Of a stretch of DNA of 64,000 nt, positions 23,964 to 31,919 are shown piece after piece (the stretch's first letter is position 1; the number at the start of each line of letters is the position of its first letter). The notes beneath the pieces were generated by a model. The model saw only the letters and a list, made by a program, of their open reading frames with translations. It was not told the DNA's origin and ran no database searches. The stretch is from Akkermansiaceae bacterium. Lineage in GTDB: Bacteria > Verrucomicrobiota > Verrucomicrobiia > Verrucomicrobiales > Akkermansiaceae. The translations under genes were made by a program, and so were the position numbers. The stretch covers positions 1,116,001 to 1,180,000 of the forward strand of contig JAHCBC010000001.1 in the NCBI GenBank assembly GCA_019634595.1, read 5' to 3'.

Positions 23964-24995
23964 ATGCCTATCGCCACTCCCGAACAATATCGCGCCATGC
24001 TCGATGCCGCCCAGAAGGGCAGCTACGCCTACCCGGCCATCAACGTCACCTCGCTGACCACCATCAACGGTGCCCTCAAGGCATTCTCCGAAGCGAAGTC
24101 TGACGGCATCATCCAGGTTTCCACCGGCGGCGGCGAATTCGCCTCCGGCACCGCGGTGAAAGACGCCGCCTTCGGCGCGATCATCCTGGCCGAAGCCTGC
24201 CACCTGCTCGCCGAGAAACACGACGTCCTCATCGCCCTCCACACCGACCACTGCCACCCGGCCAAGGTCGAGGGCTTCCTCAAGCCGCTCCTCCAGGCCT
24301 CCCGCGAGCGCATCGCCGCCGGCAAGGGTCCGCTTTTCCAATCCCACATGTTCGACGGCTCCGTGGTCGATCTGAAGGAAAACCTCGAAATCTCCAAGGC
24401 CCTCCTGAAAGAGTGCGCCGAGCTGGGCATCATCCTCGAAGTCGAGGCCGGCTGCGTCGGCGGTGAGGAAGACGGCCACGACACCTCCGGCCTGCCGTCC
24501 GAAAAACTCTACACCACCCCGGAAGACATGGTGGAGGTCTATGAAGCGCTCCAGCCGATCGGCCGCTTCCTTTTCGCCGCCACCTTCGGCAACGTCCACG
24601 GCGCCTACAAGCCAGGTGCGGTGAAGCTGAAGCCAAGCATCCTCCGCGATGGCCAGAAGGCCGTCATGGACAAGCACGGTGACAGCGCGGAGATGGACCT
24701 CGTCTTCCACGGTGGCTCCGGCACCTCCAGCGAAGACCTCCAGGAGACCCTCGACTACGGCGTCGTGAAGATGAACATCGACACCGACACCCAGTATGCC
24801 TTCACCCGCCCGATCGTCACCCACATCTGCGCGAACATCGAGGGTGTGCTCAAGATCGACGGCGAGGTCGGCAACAAGAAGCACTACGACCCGCGCTCCT
24901 ACCTCAAGAAGGGCGAGCAAGGCCTCTGCGACCGCATGAAGCAGGCCTGCGACGAGCTGCGCTCCTCCGGCAAGACCATCTTCGGAACGGTCTGA
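23964..24995 (+). CDS. fbaA: class II fructose-bisphosphate aldolase, 343 aa
   Basis: Zinc-dependent cleavage of fructose-1,6-bisphosphate in glycolysis and its reversal in gluconeogenesis. The Zn-binding and catalytic regions are visible: ALHTDHCHPAKVEGFLKPLL, GILEVEAGCVGGEEDGHDT (as IILEVEAG...), AATFGNVHGAYKPG and LVFHGGSGTSSEDLQ. The length and C-terminal YDPRSYLKKGE match the longer FbaA type. The ATG at 23964 starts at the conserved MPIATPEQYRAMLDAAQ; upstream codons are not conserved. A strong terminator follows 45 bases after the stop. Confidence 0.97.
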   Translation: MPIATPEQYRAMLDAAQKGSYAYPAINVTSLTTINGALKAFSEAKSDGIIQVSTGGGEFASGTAVKDAAFGAIILAEACHLLAEKHDVLIALHTDHCHPAKVEGFLKPLLQASRERIAAGKGPLFQSHMFDGSVVDLKENLEISKALLKECAELGIILEVEAGCVGGEEDGHDTSGLPSEKLYTTPEDMVEVYEALQPIGRFLFAATFGNVHGAYKPGAVKLKPSILRDGQKAVMDKHGDSAEMDLVFHGGSGTSSEDLQETLDYGVVKMNIDTDTQYAFTRPIVTHICANIEGVLKIDGEVGNKKHYDPRSYLKKGEQGLCDRMKQACDELRSSGKTIFGTV

Positions 24996-25040
24996 TCCCA
25001 CGGAGCGCGGACTTCAGTCCGCATCTTCCATTCATCTGTG

Positions 25041-25075
25041 AAAAGCGGAGTCCTCACGGGCTCCGCTTTTTCTTT
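25041..25075 (+). terminator. Rho-independent terminator after fbaA
   Basis: AAAAGCGGAG-TCCTCACGGG-CTCCGCTTTT followed by more T. A second, nearly identical copy lies at 25965-25996 after the toxin gene. Confidence 0.88.
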
Positions 25076-25092
25076 GCTCCGTGGATAAATGG

Positions 25093-25111
25093 CGGTGCCA
25101 AAACGGTGCCA
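25093..25111. promoter_or_regulatory. candidate antitoxin operator (11-base-spaced direct repeats)
   Basis: CGGTGCCA occurs at 25093 and again at 25104, one helical turn apart, about 45 bases upstream of the antitoxin ATG. Ribbon-helix-helix antitoxins typically repress their own operon through such short repeats; binding is inference. Confidence 0.35.
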
Positions 25112-25154
25112 CTTTTGGATTGGAGCCATCCACCAGGGATGCTACGGTCATCCC

Positions 25155-25469
25155 ATGAAGAAGGCCCCACAGGCCACCGGACCGGAGCGTAACGGCCAGC
25201 GGACGGTGAGAATCAACCCCCGCTTTCCCGAAGCGACCGCAGCACGCCTCAAGGAAGCCTCCGCGATCCGTGGCCAATCCGTCGCGGCGTTCGTCCTGGA
25301 AGCAGTGGCGCGTGAGGCGGAGCGTGTGCTGGAGGAAGAGACCCGCTGGAAACTGAGTCTCGCCGAATCCGCGAAGATCCAGCGGCTCCTTGCCAAACCG
25401 CCGGCCCCGAACGCCGCCGCGAAAAAGGCGGCCAAAGACCTGGCGACCCATGTCCGCATACGATCTTGA
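25155..25469 (+). CDS. DUF1778 (TacA-like) antitoxin, 104 aa
   Basis: Antitoxin partner for the downstream GNAT toxin, and probable autorepressor. RTVRINPRFPEATAARLKEA is the ribbon-helix-helix DNA-binding part; SVAAFVLEAVAREAERVLEE is the conserved DUF1778 helix; the C-terminal LAESAKIQRLLAKPPAPN is the segment that neutralises the toxin in characterised TacA proteins. The start at 25155 fits the family. The gene overlaps the toxin gene by 20 bases in a different frame, as is usual for these pairs. Confidence 0.88.
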   Translation: MKKAPQATGPERNGQRTVRINPRFPEATAARLKEASAIRGQSVAAFVLEAVAREAERVLEEETRWKLSLAESAKIQRLLAKPPAPNAAAKKAAKDLATHVRIRS

Positions 25470-25947
25470 GCTGCTGGCGGACCGCCACGACAGGAAGGCC
25501 TTCCAGTGCGGCAGGGAATCCCTGGACCGCTACCTGCGGGAAACCGCGAAGGGCCATCTTCTCAAAGGTGTGGCCGTCACCCGCGTCCTGGTCGGGAGGG
25601 ATGCCGCCGCTCCCGTCCCCATCATCGGCTACTTCACCCTGACCACGATCCTGGCGGAGGCGGCCAACTGGCCGGGCGCGGCGAAAGGCCTGCCCGGCAT
25701 ACCGATTCCCATGGTGCTTCTGGCGCGTCTGGCCGTCGCACGGGATTGGCAGGGAAAAGGCATCGCCCGGCTGCTGCTCGCCGCCGCCCGGGAGATCGCG
25801 GCATCGTCGATGCAGGGAACCGGCGGAGTCGGACTCGCCGTGGATGCAGCAGATGAGGAACTCGTGGGATTCTACCAGAAATACGGATTCCAACGCATCA
25901 ACGCGGACTCGTTGAGATTGTTCCTGCCCCTGGCATCACTGCGCTGA
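25450..25947 (+). CDS. GNAT acetyltransferase toxin (TacT-like), 165 aa
   Basis: Probably acetylates aminoacyl-tRNA and thereby blocks translation, as characterised TacT toxins do. Signatures: RKAFQCGRESLDRYLRETA near the start, GYFTLTTILAEA strand, LARLAVARDWQGKGIARLLL (acetyl-CoA P-loop, QGKGIA), and FYQKYGFQRI near the end. It starts inside the antitoxin gene, giving coupled translation, and ends 17 bases before the duplicated terminator. Which aminoacyl-tRNA is targeted cannot be read from the sequence. Confidence 0.9.
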   Translation: MSAYDLELLADRHDRKAFQCGRESLDRYLRETAKGHLLKGVAVTRVLVGRDAAAPVPIIGYFTLTTILAEAANWPGAAKGLPGIPIPMVLLARLAVARDWQGKGIARLLLAAAREIAASSMQGTGGVGLAVDAADEELVGFYQKYGFQRINADSLRLFLPLASLR

Positions 25948-25964
25948 TCGACCATCCATCTGTG

Positions 25965-25996
25965 AAAAGCGGAGTCCTCACTGGCTCCGCTTTTTT
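25965..25996 (+). terminator. Rho-independent terminator after the toxin gene (duplicate)
   Basis: AAAAGCGGAG-TCCTCACTGG-CTCCGCTTTTTT with CATCCATCTGTG just upstream, nearly identical to the fbaA terminator and its leader at 25028-25075. Confidence 0.9.
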
Positions 25997-26144
25997 GTTC
26001 ATTGTTATGGGTATCCTGAAAACCCGGCGGCACCTAACCATCTCCCTGACGCCATGCGTTTCCAACACCTTGGATGCCACCGGACCGCCCGGGTTTGACC
26101 CTGCCGGACAGCGGGCGGTAAAAACAGATGTCATCCCCCCTGAC

Positions 26145-27050
26145 ATGAAAAGAGTCACTTCCCCCCTGCTGGCCGCCGCGTTCGTCCTGCTCCATCCGCA
26201 GATTTCCTCCGCCCAGTCGTCCATTGAGACGAGCGCCTACGTCGTCGCCACCAACTCCGGCTATGGCGAACGGTATGATCCTCTCTACTACAGCACCATC
26301 GGCACCGGAAACTACAGCCCGGGTGGCGCGCCTGTCTCCGCCTATGGCAGCGCCACCTTCAACGGGATCGACCGGAACGGGGATGACGCCACCATGACCT
26401 TCACCGGCTCCTCCAGCGCCAGTTCCGGCTACGGCAGGATGCACACCTACGCCAGCGGCAGCGTCCAGGGTTCCTACTTCAACCCGGAGAACCCGGAATA
26501 CTACAACAGCCCCAGCGGGTTCGTGAATGAGGAGGGCACCCCGGACCAGATCATCGCCTACGGGCAGGCCGCCTACAGCGACACCTTCACCTACACCAAC
26601 ACCAGCGCCGCCCTCACGGTCAACTTCCTCTACCAGGTCAGCGGAGCTTTCCTCGGGGATGCCGGTTACCATTCGGTGTATGTCGAGTTCAACGGGCAGT
26701 CGGACTACATCCTCCTCAGGGCGGACGACGGGAACTTCATCAACCGCACCTGGGCCACCCAGCCGTTCAACATTCTCCTGAATGAGCCAAATGCCCACCG
26801 TGCGACCACCCTCAGCCAGTTCGACTTCCGCCCGGAATACCATCAGGACGGACAGGACTACTCCGGCACGGTGGATTTCAGCAATACCGTCACCCTGGTG
26901 GGCATGGAGCTGCGCGACGGCAACGGGAATCTGGTCACCGGCTGGTCCCTGAACGCCGCCTCCGGCACCACCTACCCCATCCCGGAACCCTCCGCGCTCG
27001 TCCTTTCCGCCCTCGGTACGCTCGCCCTGGCGGGAAGACGGCGGCGTTGA
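26145..27050 (+). CDS. PEP-CTERM exosortase-sorted protein, 301 aa
   Basis: Exported surface protein. A signal peptide (KRVTSPLLAAAFVLLHPQIS, cleavage about SSAQ) is followed by a Gly/Ser/Tyr/Asn-rich beta domain. At the C-terminus the sorting signal IPEPSALVLSALGTLALAGR ends in RRRR: Pro-Glu-Pro, a transmembrane helix and a basic cluster, recognised by exosortase/EpsH systems. An exosortase gene is not in the window. A possible promoter with TTGACC (26095) and GTAAAA (26118), spaced 17, lies upstream. The ligand or role of the main domain is unknown. Confidence 0.85.
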   Translation: MKRVTSPLLAAAFVLLHPQISSAQSSIETSAYVVATNSGYGERYDPLYYSTIGTGNYSPGGAPVSAYGSATFNGIDRNGDDATMTFTGSSSASSGYGRMHTYASGSVQGSYFNPENPEYYNSPSGFVNEEGTPDQIIAYGQAAYSDTFTYTNTSAALTVNFLYQVSGAFLGDAGYHSVYVEFNGQSDYILLRADDGNFINRTWATQPFNILLNEPNAHRATTLSQFDFRPEYHQDGQDYSGTVDFSNTVTLVGMELRDGNGNLVTGWSLNAASGTTYPIPEPSALVLSALGTLALAGRRRR

Positions 27051-27194
27051 TGGAGAGCACCTCCCTTTAGCACAACAAGGATGGGCATCCTGTCCAGCCG
27101 CCGCCACAGGGCCCCACGACCTAGGCACCCCGGGCCGATCCGTCCCCCCGCTTTTTCGTTTCCGGAATCCACCATCCCTGCTTTCCTCCCCGGC

Positions 27195-27965
27195 GTGTCC
27201 CAGAAGCCGAAAGACAACCCGCTCGCCAACATCCTCATCAACGTGATCATCCCGGTGCTGGTGCTCAGCTATCTGAGCAAGGATCCGGAGATCCAGCAGA
27301 AGCTGGGCAAGGAAGTGAGGCCATGGCACATCGGCCCGGTTTATGCGATGGCCATCGCGCTGGCGCTGCCGTTTTTCTACGGGATCTGGTCGTTCATCCA
27401 GACGCGGAAGTTCAACCTGTTCTCCGCCATCGGGCTGTTCTCGGTGCTGCTGACCGGCGGTCTGACGCTGTATCTCTGGAACAAGGATGGCACGGTGAAA
27501 GAAAACGCCGGCCTGCTCTTCGGGCTGAAGGAGGGTTCCATCCCGCTGATGCTGGGGGTCGCCGTGCTGGCCTCCGCGCGCACCACCACACCGCTGCTCA
27601 ACGTGTTCCTCTACAATGACAGCATCTTCGACATCCCGAAGATCCGGAAATTGATCGCGGACCTGGGCAAGGACGCGCCCTACCTCCACCTGCTGCGCAG
27701 GGCGACGCAGATGTTCGCCTTCTCCTTCTTCGTCAGCTCGCTGATGAACGTGGGCCTCGCGCTATGGTTCTTCCGGAGCTTCGACCACACCGCGGCGGAC
27801 GCGCTGGAGGGTTACAACGCAATCGTCGGGCGCCTCACCTTCTGGGGCTTCGTCGTCATCGGCGTGCCGATCCTGGCCTTCCTGTTCTTCACGCTGAGGT
27901 TCCTGCTCAAAGGACTGCGCGAGCTGACCGGACTGAAGGATGACGAGCTGATGCTGCCGCGCTGA
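27195..27965 (+). CDS. VC0807-like multi-pass membrane protein, about 256 aa
   Basis: Inner membrane protein with six or so helices: NILINVIIPVLVLSYLS, VYAMAIALALPFFYGIWSF, FSAIGLFSVLLTGGLTLYL, IPLMLGVAVLA, MFAFSFFVSSLMNVGLALWF and VVIGVPILAFLFFTLRFLL. The NPLxNxLxNVxIP start and KFNLFSAIGLFSVLLTGG motif match the VC0807 family, whose function is unknown. The in-frame GTG at 27195 gives the family's N-terminus (SQKPKDNPLANIL); an ATG at 27081 would add a Pro/Arg-rich leader. The family assignment is from memory of the motif and moderately sure. Confidence 0.6.
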   Translation: MSQKPKDNPLANILINVIIPVLVLSYLSKDPEIQQKLGKEVRPWHIGPVYAMAIALALPFFYGIWSFIQTRKFNLFSAIGLFSVLLTGGLTLYLWNKDGTVKENAGLLFGLKEGSIPLMLGVAVLASARTTTPLLNVFLYNDSIFDIPKIRKLIADLGKDAPYLHLLRRATQMFAFSFFVSSLMNVGLALWFFRSFDHTAADALEGYNAIVGRLTFWGFVVIGVPILAFLFFTLRFLLKGLRELTGLKDDELMLPR

Positions 27966-27993
27966 GGGATGCCGGCGGATCGGCACCGATCAG

Positions 27994-28060
27994 GCGAAAG
28001 GAAGGCAAGCCTCCGGATTGCCTCCCCAAATGACAATCCGCAGGCTTGTCTTCCTTTCCT
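27994..28060. repeat. family A repeat, copy 9 (short loop)
   Basis: GAAAGGAAGGCAAGCCTCCG and ATCCGCAGGCTTGTCTTCCT, short centre as in copy 7, between the VC0807-like gene and phhB. Confidence 0.85.
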
Positions 28061-28186
28061 TGCCGCGCCATCCGGACACGAAACAACCGGAGCGGACGGT
28101 CCACCCGCCCGGTCCGGCTGCTGCTTTGAAAAAATCCGCGGCCTTCCCCTCCTCCGGTTCCCGGAGGAACCGTTGCGGGGAAAGGA

Positions 28187-28471
28187 TCAGTCCACCAGGT
28201 TGTCCACCCGCTGGGCCAGCTCCACGTCCAGCTCCGTCACGCCACCGGCGTCATGGGTGGTGAGCTTCAGCGTCACCTTCGTGTGCCGGATCGTGATGTC
28301 CGGGTGGTGCTGCGCTTCTTCGGCGATCTCGGCGAGATCGTTCACGAAATCGATGGCATCCATGAATTCCTCGAATTCGACGGTGCGGGTGATGGATTTT
28401 TTCTCATACTCCCACTCCGGGCATTTTTTGAGAGCGGCGGTGAGGTCTTCGTCTTCGAGCAGGTCGGACAT
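28187..28471 (-). CDS. phhB: pterin-4a-carbinolamine dehydratase, 94 aa
   Basis: Dehydrates 4a-hydroxytetrahydrobiopterin in pterin recycling. The signature EEAQHHPDITIRHTKVTLKL has the conserved double His-Pro, followed by the expected downstream acidic end (ELDVELAQRVDNLVD). Length is right. No aromatic amino acid hydroxylase is nearby, so its partner substrate may come from elsewhere or it may serve in cofactor biosynthesis. The start at 28471 begins MSDLLEDEDLTAALK, typical of the family. It is divergent from the lipoprotein gene at 28605. Confidence 0.92.
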   Translation of the reverse strand: MSDLLEDEDLTAALKKCPEWEYEKKSITRTVEFEEFMDAIDFVNDLAEIAEEAQHHPDITIRHTKVTLKLTTHDAGGVTELDVELAQRVDNLVD

Positions 28472-28604
28472 GCGTGATGTTGAGGGAAAGTTCGCGGGCA
28501 GATTGCGGCGTGATATTCACCGTTGGCAAGCTGTGTTTCCAAACTTTTGCAAAATCCTTGCGGCATGTTGCAATCAGCCACGAGGAAGCGTACGTTCCAC
28601 GATC

Positions 28605-29048
28605 ATGAAGACGATTTTCGCGCTCCTGTCTGCGTGCCTGCTCATCGGAGCCTGCGCCCCCTCCACCCCCCAAACCCGCATCGCCGCCCATCCGGACAAA
28701 TACGCGCGCCTGAGCGCCAAGCACAAGGCGCTGGTGGAGGAAGGGAAGATCGACCGCGGCATGCCGAAAGACGGGGTGCTGCTGGCATGGGGGACTCCGG
28801 CGAGCCGTTACGAAGGCCAGGAAAGCCGCCGCAGCACGGAGCGCTGGGACTACGCCGGAAGCCGCCCGGTGTTCATCCACAACTTCCACGCCGGATACGG
28901 CTTCTATGACTATTGGGGCGATGGCGGATACTACCGTCCGTATGGCTACCGCTTCGCGGTGGGGCCGGAGGTGGTCTATGTGCCCTACACCCGGGCGAGC
29001 GTGACCTTCGCCGGCAACCGGGTGGAATCCTGGGAACGCTTGAAGTGA
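28605..29048 (+). CDS. lipoprotein of unknown function, 147 aa
   Basis: Unrecognised lipoprotein: signal peptide MKTIFALLSACLLIGAC with lipobox Ile-Gly-Ala-Cys (Cys17). A helical segment with KYARLSAKHKALVEEGKIDR comes next, then GMPKDGVLLAWGTPASRYEG, which resembles SmpA/BamE-like or DUF-type lipoproteins. Gly/Tyr-rich middle (AGYGFYDYWGDGGYYRPYGY) and a beta C-terminus complete it. It is divergent from phhB and convergent with the ExoD gene. Confidence 0.75.
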   Translation: MKTIFALLSACLLIGACAPSTPQTRIAAHPDKYARLSAKHKALVEEGKIDRGMPKDGVLLAWGTPASRYEGQESRRSTERWDYAGSRPVFIHNFHAGYGFYDYWGDGGYYRPYGYRFAVGPEVVYVPYTRASVTFAGNRVESWERLK

Positions 29049-29066
29049 CCGGCCAAAGCGCGGACG

Positions 29067-29660
29067 TCACGTCACACCCATGATGGCAAGGGTGACGGCC
29101 GCCGCTGAGATCACGAATCCTGCGAGCGCCATCACGCCGTCCTTCGCGATCAGGGACAGGCCGAAGGCGATGGCCCCCGCGCCGACGACATTCGCGCTGA
29201 GTGGAACCACCTCCGTGAGCGGCATCACCAGCATGGTGACCGCGGTCACGGTGGCGATGGCGACCATCGCCGGCTTTCCCGTGAGGAAACGCAGGCGTTC
29301 CTTCAGCAAGCGGTCGATGAATGCGGCGGGCTTTTTCACCCACTTGCTGCCCGTCATTTTCCGGATGGTCTCCGACTTGATCTTCCGGTCGAGCAGCCAG
29401 CGCGGCAGCCAGAAGTGGTCATTGCCGGAGATGAGCTGCACGGAGATGGTCAGGACGAAAAGACCGATGACGGTCGGCACGCCAGGGATGTCCGCAATGC
29501 CCGGGGCGGAGACGAAGACACCCGCCAGCAACAGCAGCGGGCCGAACGAACGCCCGCCCACGGCATCCATGATGTCGTCCACCTTCACCTTGTCCTTCCC
29601 ATCGGCGCAGCCGCCGATCCGCTCCAGCAACTCCTCCAGGTTCTCCGGCTGCTTTTCCAT
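29067..29660 (-). CDS. exoD: ExoD-family exopolysaccharide protein, 197 aa
   Basis: Membrane protein of the ExoD family, linked in rhizobia to exopolysaccharide synthesis and alkali tolerance; biochemical role unknown. It has the family's N-terminal helix (ENLEELLERI) and the conserved FGPLLLLAGVFVSAPGIADI-PGVPT stretch. Further membrane segments are IGLFVLTISVQLISG, the RFLTGKPAMVAIATVTAVTM region and two C-terminal helices. Length is typical. The start at 29660 lies beside a family G repeat on its upstream side. Confidence 0.82.
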   Translation of the reverse strand: MEKQPENLEELLERIGGCADGKDKVKVDDIMDAVGGRSFGPLLLLAGVFVSAPGIADIPGVPTVIGLFVLTISVQLISGNDHFWLPRWLLDRKIKSETIRKMTGSKWVKKPAAFIDRLLKERLRFLTGKPAMVAIATVTAVTMLVMPLTEVVPLSANVVGAGAIAFGLSLIAKDGVMALAGFVISAAAVTLAIMGVT

Positions 29661-29741
29661 CTGTTAGAAGATGCAGCCTCCGTGATGGATGTCAAATCGG
29701 CTGCGGTCACCTTCCGGCTCCAAGGCACCACGGATGGCACT

Positions 29742-29885
29742 TCTCCCCCCGTCGGCGGAGCCGATGGGAAAGGAAGCGCTTTCTCCGAAAGGGCCGGGGG
29801 GGACGGCACCCTGTCATCGAAGACCTAATGACCGGAGGCACGTCCCCCCCGGCCCTTTCGGAGAAAGGTCTTTCCTTTCCGCGCG
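29742..29885. repeat. family G long inverted repeat
   Basis: Left arm GGAAAGGAAGCGCTTTCTCC to GAAAGGGCCGGGGGGGA and right arm TCCCCCCGGCCCTTTCGGAG to AAAGGTCTTTCCTTTCC form a stem of about 37 bp with few mismatches. The left arm alone recurs at 19277-19334. Confidence 0.85.
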
Positions 29886-29909
29886 GTGCGCGGTGCTTCC
29901 GCAACGGTA

Positions 29910-31808
29910 TCACTTCCGATCCCCACGCCACTTGTCGAACCAGCGGGCGGGTGTGCGTGGGCTGCGGCGCTTCTCCCCGTCGCTGGCTTTCCTCACGCCC
30001 CTGACGCTTTCCTCCACCACCTCCGCGGTGCCTTCCGCCGCCTTCGAGATGATCTTGCCCGCCTCCAGCCGCCGGACCTGGATGCGGTCCAGCGTGCCGG
30101 TGACCTCCATCTCCAGCAGGCGGCTGAGGGGGTGGGTCACCGCTCCCGGCAGGCCGGTGAGCCTCCCGCGGGCACTGCCGGCAACGGTTTCCTTTTTCAA
30201 ATCCACCTGGCCGCGGGCATCCACGACCAAGGTGCCTCCGCTGGCCTCGAAGCTGCCCACACTCACGACATTCCCGCGGCTGGTGAAGTGCGCCTCAAAG
30301 CGGCCCTCTCCGGATTCCGCGCGTTTCACACCGGGGATGATGGCGGCGAACAGATCATGCACCTGGTCGAGCAGCGGCACCTCGATGACTGGCGCATTCT
30401 CCAGGGTCATCCGGCCTTCGCCGTCGAACTGCCTCCCGCCCGGATCCGCGGAGCCGGTGTAGGAGAGCGACAGGACTCCGGGGGTGGCGGCTTTCCCCTT
30501 TCCCGTCACCTGCTTGATCCTCGCGAGACTCAGGCCATCCGCCTTGATGACGGCATCCTCCAGCGTCCCTCCGGAATAGTCTCCCTGGATGGAAAGACTC
30601 CCGCCGAACACCTCTCCCCGCAGCCCTCTGAGGCTCCACTTTTCATCCGCCAGGCTGGCGCGGCCGGTCAGTTGGGAGATCTCCACTTTCTTCCCATCGT
30701 GCGTGACGGTCACGGCACCTTCCCCCTTCGTCGCCACCTCCGCCACGCTCCAGCCGTCCTGCTTTTTCCATCGGATGTCGCGCACCGCGATCGGGGGGAA
30801 AGCCGTCACCTCCAGGGATTCGGGAAGGGCATCCGCCAGCATGGGAATATCCGCCGCGATGGACCACAGATCCGCATCCCCCTCCAGCTCCGTGACGTGG
30901 AAGGTCCCCTGGTGATGGCTTCCGTGGAGCCGGTCTTTCCTTCCCTCCTTGTCCTCCACGGTGCCTTCGAAGGTGAAAGGCGTCCCCTTCCAACCCTGCC
31001 GCCGGATCACCGCCTCCGCCTTGCCATGCTCCGTGGCGGCCCCGGCATGGATGACGGAATCCCCCAGCGAGGACAGCTCCGCCGTCGCGCCCGCCTTCCG
31101 CAACGGCACGCCTTTCAGGCTCACGTTTCTGCCATTCCCTTCCAATGATGCGCTCCAATCGAACGCCGGGGTGGAGGCATCCACGGTGAACTTGCCGCGG
31201 ATCTTGAAGCGGCCCGTGCCATCATCGAAATCCAGCGCCGCCAGCGTCGCCCTGGCCGCCTTCAGCCGCATGACGAAACGCGGGGGCGGGCGCAACGGCT
31301 CCTTCCTCGTGAGGATCCCGCCTTCCAGATCCACCACCAAGCCCCGGTGCCGGGCCTTCGCCTCCGTCACGACGATCTTTCCGCGATGCGTGCGGAACTT
31401 CGCGGAAACATCCTCCAGCGCGATATGTCCCTCCGCATCAGCGACGACCACCTTCGAGCGGCGGATGCTCCAGACCATGGTTCGGGACCCGGTGGAGATC
31501 CACTGGGATGGCGGCAGGCTGACGGCCATGCTCTCCACTTCCAGCACCTGCTTTCGTCCGCCCTCCGTCTCACGGAGGATGAAATCCCGGAACACCACTC
31601 CGCCCCGCCACAGACTCCATGACGCGCCGCTCCACTCCGGCTCCAGCCCACGCGCCTCCAGACGGTCGCGCATCCGTTGCTCGATCCCCGCGATGATGCG
31701 GCCCTGCGCGAGCATGAATACCGTCACCACCACGGCGGAAAATCCCACCAGGATCCACAGGAAGATCCGCCAGCGGCGGGAAAGGCGGAACCTGCGTGGA
31801 GATGACAT
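29910..31808 (-). CDS. AsmA-like envelope protein, 632 aa
   Basis: Probable periplasmic-domain protein of the AsmA/DUF3971 kind, implicated in bacteria in lipid transport or outer membrane assembly. An N-terminal transmembrane helix (WRIFLWILVGFSAVVVTVFML, about 12-33) is followed by long beta-rich repeats (VFRDFILRETEGGRKQVLEV; GGSLSIQGDYSGGTLEDAVI). The C-terminal AsmA-like signature is in IPGVKRAESGEGRFEAHFTS and VDARGQVDLKKETVAGSARG. A shorter protein of the same general type is at 60229-61758. It runs toward the ExoD gene with a family G hairpin between, which would stop or mark the transcript. Confidence 0.72.
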   Translation of the reverse strand: MSSPRRFRLSRRWRIFLWILVGFSAVVVTVFMLAQGRIIAGIEQRMRDRLEARGLEPEWSGASWSLWRGGVVFRDFILRETEGGRKQVLEVESMAVSLPPSQWISTGSRTMVWSIRRSKVVVADAEGHIALEDVSAKFRTHRGKIVVTEAKARHRGLVVDLEGGILTRKEPLRPPPRFVMRLKAARATLAALDFDDGTGRFKIRGKFTVDASTPAFDWSASLEGNGRNVSLKGVPLRKAGATAELSSLGDSVIHAGAATEHGKAEAVIRRQGWKGTPFTFEGTVEDKEGRKDRLHGSHHQGTFHVTELEGDADLWSIAADIPMLADALPESLEVTAFPPIAVRDIRWKKQDGWSVAEVATKGEGAVTVTHDGKKVEISQLTGRASLADEKWSLRGLRGEVFGGSLSIQGDYSGGTLEDAVIKADGLSLARIKQVTGKGKAATPGVLSLSYTGSADPGGRQFDGEGRMTLENAPVIEVPLLDQVHDLFAAIIPGVKRAESGEGRFEAHFTSRGNVVSVGSFEASGGTLVVDARGQVDLKKETVAGSARGRLTGLPGAVTHPLSRLLEMEVTGTLDRIQVRRLEAGKIISKAAEGTAEVVEESVRGVRKASDGEKRRSPRTPARWFDKWRGDRK

Positions 31809-31919
31809 CTCCCCAACCTATCCCGCTCACCCCTGTCCGCCAGCGGTCAATCCAATCGGTTTTCCAGCGGATGGAATGCCAAAGGCACACCGCACCTTTG
31901 CCAGATGCACGGTCAACTC

